The notes beneath the pieces are model-generated. The model did no database searches and was not told the DNA's origin. It saw only the letters and a program-made list of their open reading frames with translations. From positions 1 through 23,277 of the forward strand of contig RXOD01004378.1 of NCBI GenBank assembly GCA_005223375.1: a stretch of 23,277 nucleotides of DNA, written 5' to 3'. Positions within the stretch are counted from its first letter, which is position 1. The number at the start of each line of letters is the position of its first letter. Below are positions 18,401-23,277 of this stretch, piece by piece. Made by a program: the position numbers and the translations under genes. The stretch is from Amoebophrya sp. AT5.2. Its lineage: Eukaryota > Sar > Dinophyceae > Syndiniales > Amoebophryaceae.

Positions 18401-20253
18401 TTTTGTTGTCGGGGCATAGGATCGGCTGATTCCAGCGTCTCCGTTGCCTTTCGTCCACCTAACCACTTGTGCGCGTGCAAGTAAAACTTCTCTGCGCACG
18501 TATACGTCGACTTCTCGAGCGCGAGGGCCATCGGACTGCACTTTTTGCTCGCTAGATGCTGCATCCAATTCAAGAGATTGGACTCCACCGCTCCAACCTT
18601 GTCAAACGCGGCGACCTGGACCTCGGCGCGCTCGCTCCGGCCTTTTTCGTATTCGTTTTCCTTCTCCTGCGGCGGGAAGTGGAGGTCGGCGGCCCGTAGG
18701 TTGGACCAACAGAGAAACGGGCGCAGCTGCTGCCTGCCGCTTTCCGCGGTCCGGTGGCGGTGGGCCTGATTATAGCCGTCCCCGGTGTTAAACACACAGA
18801 GCCGAAAGCGCGCGGCGCTTGCAACCGCGAGCGCCTCCGCCTCCGAAGCTTCACGACCATTCCCGAGGTTCACCGTGGCAGAGCGGACAACGCGGTGCTC
18901 CGGATGCCGCGAAACGGCCGCGAACAAGGCGTGCTTCTCCCATCCGGTTGAGTAAACGAAGTCGTAGAATTGCACCTCCGCCGCCCCCGCCGGAAGGCCG
19001 TCATCGCCATCGGTCGCCTGGGTCGCGACCACTTTTCCAGTCTGGGCCAGAAAGTCCCTCCACCGTTGCTCGAACGTGGCACGGAAGGCCTTCGCGGCCT
19101 TGCCCACGTAATAAGCCTCCATGTCCAGGAAGCCGGCAAAGCCCTCTAACCGCCCCGCTTCCTCGGCCGCTGCGAGGTTGAACTCCGGGAGTCTTTCCAA
19201 CCCCCGCGGAAGCGCCACTGACTCGACTGGGCCAAACCGCCCGATCCTTCGCGGCGGGCTCACTTTCCCTGGCGACAACACGGGTGCCCACTCCCCCGTC
19301 GCGGTGAATGCGTGGTAGAGCCACGGATAGGGAGTTTCCGGATCGGGAGTGCCATCTTTGCGAGCGAACCACTGGGCAGTGACGTAGTCTCCCTTCCGAA
19401 GTGACTCCGCTAACAGCTGCGACAGTAAGTCTTCTTTCACAGGACGTCGGGGAGTCTTCCTCTGAAACGGGGACTCCGGGTCCGCCGACAGCGTCACGGC
19501 GTTCGCAAACATGTGCGCGAGCAGTTTCTGTGTTTTTAGCCCGTGCAACTCCTGTGGCATGAAGCTGGTGCCCACGAGGTGCGCAATCGTGTTCACAAAG
19601 GTCTTCGCGTCCTCTTGCAGTCCGCGGCTCAGCCTCGGTTTGGCCAAAACTTCTTCCGGGATCTCTCTGTCCAGCATCCGCTCGCAAAACTTGGTGTACC
19701 TCTGTCCCCTTCTTGCCGCGGTCAGGGCGGCGCTCGTCAGGTCCCCCTCTTCTGGAAACAAGTTCAAAGATCCACCGCTGGAAGAGAATGCACGCAGCAG
19801 GCGCGCCTGGGATACCACCACGGGCGTCAGAAAGTGCGACCACTGCGTCAGATCCACTTCCTTAATATTGTCTGGTAACTGGGCAACCGCGGTGCTGCCG
19901 CCCTGGTCCCCGAGCGAAGACAACAACAGTCCTTTGGCCGAGGGAAGCGTTTCTGCGACCACCTCACCCATAGACGAAGCGCGGGCGCTGACGCCTGGGG
20001 GCGATTGATGGGGAGCTTCCGTCGCAGAAGCAGGATCGTCATCAGGGGCCCCTGCCGCGGCCTCCCAAAACAAATCCGCGCACGACAGCAGCTCTGTGAC
20101 TGCTGTCGTGCGGCCGCGCGGAGCCCCACCAGGCGGCGCGGGAGCGGCCCCGGCATCCTCCTCCTCGGCCCCGGCCTCTACAGTCGCCGGAACTACATGC
20201 ACACGCACTGCAGCGGCGCCAAACGAGGTCAACCAGAACGAAACTGCCTTCAT
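2183..20253 (-). CDS. Giant DUF3638/DUF3645-type P-loop protein, five-exon gene model
   Basis: Proposed minus-strand join: 20253-17870, 17405-14693, 14195-13266, 12990-9859, 9472-2183, giving about 5,482 codons including the stop. The last three introns fall exactly between codons (phase 0) and the first is phase 2, and all joins keep the frame. Exons 2 and 5 lack a convincing start codon of their own, which supports one continuous protein. The C-terminal half matches the layout I know for DUF3638/DUF3645 proteins: a P-loop, a DE-containing Walker B, an 'ALxDVGALL...EEVAR' motif, a 'QACMRxRxL' motif and a Gln/Glu run. These giant proteins occur in fungi, oomycetes and other protists and, in a related form, in chlamydiae. 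Their function is unknown. The start at 20253 has A at -3. An in-frame stop lies upstream, but a possible acceptor (CACCAG|ATC, about 16 nt before the ATG) means an extra 5' exon cannot be excluded. Confidence 0.6.
2844..2883. repeat. 14-bp perfect inverted repeat inside exon 5
   Basis: Arms ggagcgaacacctg (2844-2857) and caggtgttcgctcc (2870-2883) are perfect complements with a 12-base loop. They lie in coding sequence for the segment SEHLQGREQVFAPD near the C-terminus of the giant protein, so the transcript could form a stable hairpin here. Confidence 0.85.
3471..3551. repeat. 33-bp inverted repeat (one mismatch) inside exon 5
   Basis: The left arm 3471-3503 and right arm 3519-3551 are reverse complements at 32 of 33 positions, with a 15-base loop (3504-3518). 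The arms contain ccaccattgcgtgcgcgaac and its complement. The whole element is 81 bp, a multiple of three, so it does not disturb the frame. It encodes RTVPPLRARTP on one arm and GFAHAMVGRFL on the other. Confidence 0.92.
3837..3906 (-). repeat. Gln-Glu dipeptide run (CAG-GAR hexamer repeat)
   Basis: About eleven tandem Gln-Glu units on the minus strand (plus-strand pattern cctgttcctgctcctgctcc and so on). Codons vary between CAG/CAA and GAG/GAA, so it is not a fresh expansion of one hexamer. A Gln/Glu-rich stretch at this place, C-terminal to the NTPase part, is also familiar from other DUF3638 proteins. Confidence 0.9.
9473..9858 (-). other. Intron 4 of the giant gene (386 nt)
   Basis: Donor ACCTGG|GTACTC at 9858 and acceptor TTTTTTCTGCACCAG|ATC ending at 9473, phase 0. 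The acceptor has a strong pyrimidine tract, and CTAAC/CTGAC branch-like motifs lie 60-90 nt upstream of it. Removing this segment joins the two long frames (about 1,044 and 2,430 codons). The frame from exon 4 hits a stop inside the intron at about 9799, and there is a stop upstream of exon 5 in its own frame. Confidence 0.65.
9859..12990 (-). CDS. Giant gene exon 4: middle region
   Basis: 1,044 codons, residues about 2010-3053. The exon begins VLLPLRDNAEEAPAPP after the acceptor CGAAAAG|GTC and ends ...DDTKILTW before the donor GTACTC. No enzyme motif is recognisable. The region mixes acidic, Ser-rich linkers (near 12750-12850 and 10150-10450) with more ordered helical stretches (for example RIMAHLIRFFEKHLLYEV and LAALRKLLL-like segments). 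Its position directly N-terminal to the P-loop exon suggests a helical or accessory part of the same protein. If the join were wrong, it would be an orphan gene without a good start. Confidence 0.6.
12950..13220. repeat. 33-bp perfect direct repeat: exon 4 start copied into intron 3
   Basis: Bases 12950-12982 (coding, start of exon 4) and 13188-13220 (inside intron 3, near its donor) are identical over 33 bases, starting gcgggcgcctcctccgcgtt and ending gcagcggt. The copies are 238 bp apart in the same orientation. Both are followed by related AT-rich sequence (aataag / cttaataa). This indicates a local duplication that put a copy of the downstream exon's beginning into the intron. Confidence 0.9.
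12991..13265 (-). other. Intron 3 of the giant gene (275 nt)
   Basis: Donor ACTGAG|GTACCT at 13265 and acceptor CCCGAAAAG|GTC ending at 12991, phase 0, joining VTE to VLLPLRD. A consensus branch motif TGCTAAC lies about 20 nt before the acceptor. The intron holds the 33-bp copy of exon 4 sequence next to the donor. Without splicing, the exon 3 frame runs on to 13089 through this copy in a different frame, which explains an apparent shared peptide (TAARQRGGGAR) on both sides. Confidence 0.62.
13266..14195 (-). CDS. Giant gene exon 3
   Basis: 310 codons, residues about 1700-2009. It starts ALSVANAQLGSSTDEG after the acceptor CTCCACAG|GCT and ends LLLIEQMLTVRTVTE before the donor GTACCT. It contains a moderately ordered stretch (MRELLDGVFSQLGGKKKN; IFLSPDWWTDESGAG; GHWQRLKAGQPIAFLGLLA) and a Gly/Asp-rich linker (GNENVGGGDDGTSDGDEDE). 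I see no catalytic motif. It is too short and lacks a good start of its own, so it is best read as an internal exon. Confidence 0.58.
14163..14585. repeat. 55-bp imperfect direct repeat: exon 3 start copied into intron 2
   Basis: Bases 14163-14217 and 14531-14585 match at 43 of 55 positions without gaps, 368 bp apart in the same orientation. The left copy spans the exon 3 start (33 bases) and the last 22 bases of intron 2, including its acceptor. The right copy is wholly inside intron 2. There the acceptor-equivalent AG is changed to AA (CACAA|GCTTTC on the minus strand), so it should no longer splice. Confidence 0.82.
14196..14692 (-). other. Intron 2 of the giant gene (497 nt)
   Basis: Donor GAGAAACAA|GTACTT at 14692 and acceptor GACTGCTACTCCACAG|GCT ending at 14196, phase 0. 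Splicing joins LLVPEKQ to ALSVANA. The unspliced exon 2 frame stops at about 14648, and exon 3's frame has a TGA at about 14236, so both frames close inside this segment. It contains a decayed copy of the exon 3 start (14531-14585). Confidence 0.6.
14693..17405 (-). CDS. Giant gene exon 2
   Basis: 904 full codons plus one base, residues about 796-1699, starting GHSTHFPYLAELAIEVVQQ after the proposed acceptor TTTGCATTCCGCAG|C. Upstream the frame is open only as far as a TAA near 17430, and there is no ATG near the beginning. No family motif is recognised. Visible features are a Gly/Asp-rich linker (near 16930-17120), helical charged segments (SRAEVIKETEAALVDLAVL; KRAVEEDWGKKIEAHRRKI) and aromatic stretches (GLCPWWWMTLADAEKN). 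It probably forms a helical spacer between the N-terminal module and the NTPase. Confidence 0.58.
17406..17869 (-). other. Intron 1 of the giant gene (464 nt, boundaries less certain)
   Basis: The two flanking frames must be joined here: the exon 1 frame ends in a TGA at 17815 and the exon 2 frame has a TAA near 17430. I chose donor GTGTGGCT|GTACGA (17869), which matches the GTAC start of the other three introns, and acceptor GCATTCCGCAG|C (17406). Both are phase 2 and give VDVWL-GHSTHF. An alternative acceptor CAGAG|G at 17427 is also in frame. A textbook GTGAGT near 17747 lies past the exon 1 stop and cannot be used in this frame. Confidence 0.42.
17870..20253 (-). CDS. Giant gene exon 1: N-terminal module with His/Asn/Cys motifs
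   Basis: 794 codons plus two bases from ATG 20253. After an Ala/Pro/Glu-rich leader (to about residue 90) come a mixed helical region and then three spaced motifs: GWEKHALF with His441 (bases 18933-18931), VFNTGDGYNQAH with Asn489 (18789-18787), and KGSCTWSSMKAY with Cys647 (18315-18313). The spacing resembles a domain I associate with chlamydial and other bacterial DUF3638-linked proteins, where GHA, NTG and GTCSW-like motifs recur. A permuted papain-like cysteine hydrolase is a reasonable guess, with order His-Asn-Cys, but this is inference. The first 25 residues are mildly hydrophobic yet contain Arg and His, so a signal peptide is doubtful. A 13-bp hairpin lies in the leader at 20079-20112. 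Confidence 0.6.
20079..20112. repeat. 13-bp perfect inverted repeat near the 5' end of the giant gene
   Basis: Arms cgcacgacagcag (20079-20091) and ctgctgtcgtgcg (20100-20112) with an 8-base loop. It lies in exon 1, about 140 nt after the start codon, in the low-complexity leader (TTAVTELLSCADL region). Confidence 0.85.
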
Positions 20254-21367
20254 CTTTGCGATTGATCTGGTGTAACCGCACTACATCCGAAACCTTGAAG
20301 ATGGAAAATGGGAAAGGGATAAATTAACATGTGAGAGCAACAGCAACAATTAAAAAAATCAACAAAGTACTAGGGCTATGCAAGAACACTTGCAGGTAAA
20401 CTGACAACGTCAAAGGTAAGACAGTATTGCTGGACTGAATAGGTGTCGACGTCGTTAGTCCTGTAAGGCAGGCAGATGGCTAATGGCCATCAAAATGGAA
20501 ATTTGGTGGTGTTCGTGACCACAGTCTCGGCAAGATGCCCGGAAGGGCGCCGGAACCCTTGAAGATAGGGGAGAAGTTTGGGGCTGTCGTGGTTGTTTCT
20601 GTTAGGCGGTGCCATCAACTAGATAAACCTGTAGCGATAGGTGGTGCGTTTCCTCGTCATCTAGGGAAACGATTGTAAGAGGGAACAGCGTGCACGCGGT
20701 ACAAGTGTAATGGTTGCGGTACTTACGTATCTTGATTGTGCCCAAATGGCCGGCCACTGTCGTCGTTATCATGCATGTGTTCGTGGTCATGGTCTTCGTT
20801 CACCGGTCGCGACTATCGTCGCGCCCATCATCAGCATCGGACATTCTTGTCATCGTGGTACTAGTGCGCTTAACCGATTCCGCATGCTGTAGATCGTTAG
20901 TCATTTAGATTAACATCGTGGGATCGATATCATCGTCCGAGCCGATGGATCCCGTTATGATGCGGAAAGTCGTAGGGCCGAGCCTTCCAGACGCTGTAAC
21001 ATTTGATGTACGCAAGGCAAGCACGATGGCTACTTGGCCTCACCGAAAGCACGATTCGATTCACCGACGAAAGAATGTTCCCCCACTAGCAAGCGAGAAC
21101 TTCTGCTATCCACTGCCACAGACCAGGTTTCAATGTCAAATACGAATGATTCATTCCGATTCCACGCCCACGCGAAGGCAGACACAGCCCAGCGGCGTAC
21201 TTTTGCAACCGCAGGCGAGGTTTCAGCAAAAAGAACCAGCCGCACGAACTCCCCGTCTTTTTGCTCAATGTCGCGAAAAGGAGAATCCAGGCCCCGTCTT
21301 TCTTCATTTGTCGACGGTATTCACTTCGTTTCGTTTTAGCGAGGTGCGGTCCTCCGCATGCTGGCAT

Positions 21368-21401
21368 CCCCCACCGAGGTGCGCGACGACCTCGGTGGGG
21401 G
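21368..21401. repeat. 13-bp perfect GC-rich hairpin
   Basis: Arms cccccaccgaggt (21368-21380) and acctcggtggggg (21389-21401) with an 8-base loop gcgcgacg. It lies outside the genes I can support, about 360 bp past the last supported exon of the right-hand gene on the minus strand. It could be a terminator-like or processing structure, or another foldback of the type seen in the giant gene. Confidence 0.85.
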
Positions 21402-21705
21402 GTATCAGCTTGGGGAGGACTCCTTGGGACGTCATCGGAGGCTTCTGCTTTGGGTCTCATCAATCTGTTTTGTACCTTCACCAGGTTCACACCTTTAGGT
21501 CGCGCTAATCCGAGCTACTTGTCCGCGCGATGCCTCCATCCGCTTATGGCGCCGCTTCTTCGATCCAAAGAAGCACGCCTTTTCGTCTCGCGCCGCCCTT
21601 CCAACTCACTCCGCCGAGCTCTTACAGCGCCGCGTTGTACATCTTCATTAAGGCCCCGACCCCGAGAAAAAATTGAAATTCCAGAGCAGTCTCGGTGGCT
21701 GTTTA

Positions 21706-21761
21706 CGGATGCGATCTTTCGATGCTCCCGCGCGCGATCTTTCGGATGCGATCTTTCGATG
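21706..21761. repeat. Short direct repeats beside the right-hand gene's stop
   Basis: The 11-mer gcgatctttcg occurs three times (21711-21721, 21734-21744, 21748-21758). The first and third are part of a longer shared unit, cggatgcgatctttcgatg, 37 bp apart. They lie immediately past the proposed stop at 21767-21765. Confidence 0.8.
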
Positions 21762-21764
21762 GGA

Positions 21765-21894
21765 TCACCAGTTGTGCACCTGCGTGTCCCAGTAGATGCG
21801 CTTGGGGGTGTTTCCGCTCGCCATGTGCATCATGTTCATTAGGGCGCCGTCCATCTCCCCCAGCCCCTTCTCGATGGACTCGTCGTAGATCTCT
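21765..21894 (-). CDS. DUF3431-like gene, last supported exon
   Basis: Encodes EIYDESIEKGLGEMDGALMN, then MMHMASGNTPKRIYWDTQVH, NW and a TGA at 21767-21765. The acceptor GATATGGAAAG|A (21894) is in phase with exon 3; the intron between them would be 113 nt. Charged, Met-rich, without a known motif. It may be a short cytoplasmic tail after the membrane segment. Confidence 0.42.
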
Positions 21895-23234
21895 CTTTCC
21901 ATATCAAGGGATCTAGAGACCAGCGATGGTTTAAGTAGGCTTTGGCAAAAAGGCATGCTAGGTAACTGGTATTACTGTTTATAGTATATTTAGGTAATGG
22001 GGCCCACTTGGCGATGACGAGTGCCGATCCTAAGGACAAGGCCACGCGAAGAAGATTCATACCCGGCACGAAGCGGAAGCGCCGGGCGGTTTCAGATATG
22101 CCCGATTGGTGTGGGGCGCAGGGGGTGGCTTCGGGAGCTGAGACGTTGGGAGGTGCGTAGAAGGAAGGGGTAATGGAAAGCCACTGACTGCAACGGTGAT
22201 ACGGCCCGAAAGCAGATACAAAAAACGGCGCCCAGGGTGGCGCTTAGTTGTCGGCTACAGGGTGCAGGAGTGCCAGTTCTGCCGACCGCGAAAAGCCGCC
22301 GTCCCAATCCTACCGGTAACTTACTTTTCGGAACATGCATCAGTATACCCAAGAAACGACACCCCGAACACGCCCCAAAACTTTACCACTAAATAACCAC
22401 TAATAGCCACTAACACCAAATCAGCTGGTTCTTCGGTGCCCGGGCATATTCCAGGTTTGTGGCTTTCAGGAAGTACGGGACGTTGGGGTCGTACTGGCGG
22501 CGCTCCATCGAGATCTCCGCCCCGAACATGGCGTGCCACATGTACATGCTCAGCTGGCAGGGGGTGCGCCCCAGCACGTCGATTTTCCTTATGTACCGCT
22601 TCGAGGGAAACAGGTCCAGGTAGCTCTCTTAGAGGTACGAAAAAAGCATCTGGTAGCATCGATTCGTGAAAATTCGGGCCACATGTGACGCCGCTAGGCC
22701 TGTGACATGTATGTGGGGACTGCTATTCTGAAGAGTGAGGAGCAAGAGTCTTCATGCTACTCGTACTCGCCCCCATCAGAGAGAACCCCAGACGGAAAAG
22801 TAGACCGACACCGACAAGATCAAGACCTGTGAAGCTTCAACAAGCAGCCGGCATGGTTGCCTCACCAGCTGCGCACGGGGTCAGCAATCGCTTAGCTGAA
22901 GGAGCTGCCGCGGCTGACCGCGCACTATTTAGAGAAATCCCATCTGCTGCAATCGGTGTCTGGCCACTTGTTTGGCTATGCCCCACTATTTCCCGCCCCC
23001 ACTAGCTCCCACTCCGAAATACATAGGCAGCCACAACGAACTTTCCCGAATGATCCAGCAAGATGGATATTTAGTCAACCCCTAACTCTCCTCCGTGCGG
23101 AAGTGCTCGAACGCGTTTTCGTAGAACGCCCGGGGCCGTTTCAAAATGCTTTTTCTCGACACGATGAACTGGACGCAGCAGTACGCGTTCACCTGCCCGG
23201 CGTTGGGCGAGTTACAGGTCAAAACAATGCATCT
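21765..23234 (-). CDS. DUF3431-like (glycosyltransferase-like) protein, C-terminal exons
   Basis: Proposed join on the minus strand: about 23234-23087, 22627-22417, 22187-22008, 21894-21765; the 5' part is beyond the right edge. All joins keep the frame. Exon 1 has NAYCCVQFIVSRKSILKRP with RAFYENAFEHF; exon 2 has LGRTPCQLSMYMWHAMFGAE. Together these match the pattern I know from DUF3431: a Cys/Gln-Phe-x-Val-Ser-Arg segment, an Arg-Pro before a Phe/Tyr, and a later Trp-His followed by Phe-Gly. Proteins of that family resemble glycosyltransferases, but no reaction is established. Exon 3 adds a probable membrane segment (MNLLRVALSLGSALVIA). The last exon ends ...IYWDTQVHNW and a TGA. A CAG|GTGCAC near 21780 could be one more donor, so the true C-terminus is uncertain. 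Confidence 0.5.
22008..22187 (-). CDS. DUF3431-like gene, third exon with membrane segment
   Basis: 180 nt open from the acceptor ATCACCGTTGCAG|T (22187, phase 2). It encodes QWLSITPSFYAPPNVSAPEA, a Pro/Ser linker, and then FRFVPGMNLLRVALSLGSAL followed by VIAK. The hydrophobic stretch fits one membrane helix. I place the donor at ATCGCCAA|GTGGGC (22007), just where base composition turns AT-rich; A|GTAATA further on is an alternative. Confidence 0.42.
22417..22627 (-). CDS. DUF3431-like gene, second exon
   Basis: 211 nt open in one frame, encoding SYLDLFPSKRYIRKIDV, then LGRTPCQLSMYMWHAMFGAE and ISMERRQYDPNVPYFLKATN. It starts at CTCTAAG|AG (22627) and ends at CTGATTTG|GTGTTA (22417), phase 2. 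The preceding intron is 22628-23086 (459 nt). An alternative donor GTTAGT at 22414 would change the phase. A degenerate TTAGTGG repeat (three times, about 22384-22414) follows directly in the intron. Confidence 0.55.
23087..23234 (-). CDS. DUF3431-like gene, first exon visible in the window
   Basis: Encodes IVLTCNSPNAGQVNAYC followed by CVQFIVSRKSILKRPRAFYEN. The frame has a TAA at 23249-23247, so the exon starts after that, most likely at TTTTAAG|AGATGC (23234) or two bases later. It ends at GAGGAGA|GTTAGG (23087), phase 1. Confidence 0.5.
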
Positions 23235-23277
23235 CTTAAAACATCTTTAGAAACCGGACGTCACTCGCTCCCGGTGC

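Larger units (their letters stand above)
20254..21764. other. Noncoding region upstream of the giant gene
   Basis: About 1.5 kb without a supportable gene. The part from 20280 to about 20460 is visibly richer in A and T than the genes and is the likeliest place for the giant gene's promoter and leader, though I see no clear TATA or other motif. Frames at 20918-21508 and 21261-21842 (plus) and 21086-21490 (minus) are open but have chance-like composition. The region also holds a perfect hairpin at 21368-21401 and short repeats at 21706-21761. A short open minus frame at about 21515-21670 could be a further exon of the right-hand gene if that gene does not end at 21765. Confidence 0.5.

Noticed and set aside
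20700..20900. Possible small gene in plus-strand frames with many Val/His/Cys codons
   Set aside because: Repetitive cgtc/catc-like composition gives short open frames by chance; no start context or motif supports coding.
20918..21508. 196-codon plus-strand open frame
   Set aside because: Composition is chance-like (many His, Pro, Ser, Arg, no ordered segment), and it contains the 21368-21401 hairpin. No family resemblance.
21530..21676. Short plus-strand frame starting ATGCCTCCATCCGC and ending AAATTGA
   Set aside because: Only about 48 codons, Pro/Ser-rich, without supporting context; the opposite strand is also open here, so neither can be preferred.
1..23277. tRNA, rRNA, CRISPR or transposase genes
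   Set aside because: Looked for cloverleaf-like segments, regular spaced repeats and transposase-type motifs; none seen on either strand.

Overview
This looks like nuclear DNA from a GC-rich protist. The coding parts are very long open frames, rich in Ala, Glu, Gln and Arg, interrupted by short introns of about 110-500 nt with GT...AG ends. All three genes I can support lie on the minus strand. Same-strand gene order, giant low-complexity proteins and odd splice donors fit an alveolate, perhaps of the dinoflagellate/syndinian lineage. That placement is inference: there is no rRNA or other marker gene in the window.

Layout, left to right (all minus strand). (1) 1-1308 is the first 436 codons of a disordered, coiled-coil-containing protein that runs off the left edge. 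(2) 1309-2182 is intergenic and contains a 50-bp direct repeat beside the stop of the next gene. (3) 2183-20253 is one giant gene of five inferred exons, about 5,482 codons, separated by introns at 9473-9858, 12991-13265, 14196-14692 and 17406-17869. The last exon carries a Walker A/Walker B NTPase module and a Gln-Glu run typical of the DUF3638/DUF3645 family of giant uncharacterised proteins. The first exon has a separate module with conserved-looking His, Asn and Cys motifs, possibly a permuted cysteine-hydrolase fold. (4) 20254-21764 is a noncoding stretch with a perfect 13-bp hairpin and short repeats. (5) 21765-23277 holds at least four exons of a third gene, resembling DUF3431 (glycosyltransferase-like), cut by the right edge.

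The most interesting structure is in the introns and in foldback sequences inside exons. All four introns of the giant gene can be drawn with a donor starting GTAC rather than GTRAGT. Two introns contain a copy of the beginning of the exon that follows them (33/33 identical in one, 43/55 in the other), as expected if introns arose or were remodelled by local duplication. A 33-bp inverted repeat with one mismatch sits inside the coding sequence at 3471-3551, and smaller perfect ones occur elsewhere. No RNA gene, CRISPR array or recognisable transposon was found.
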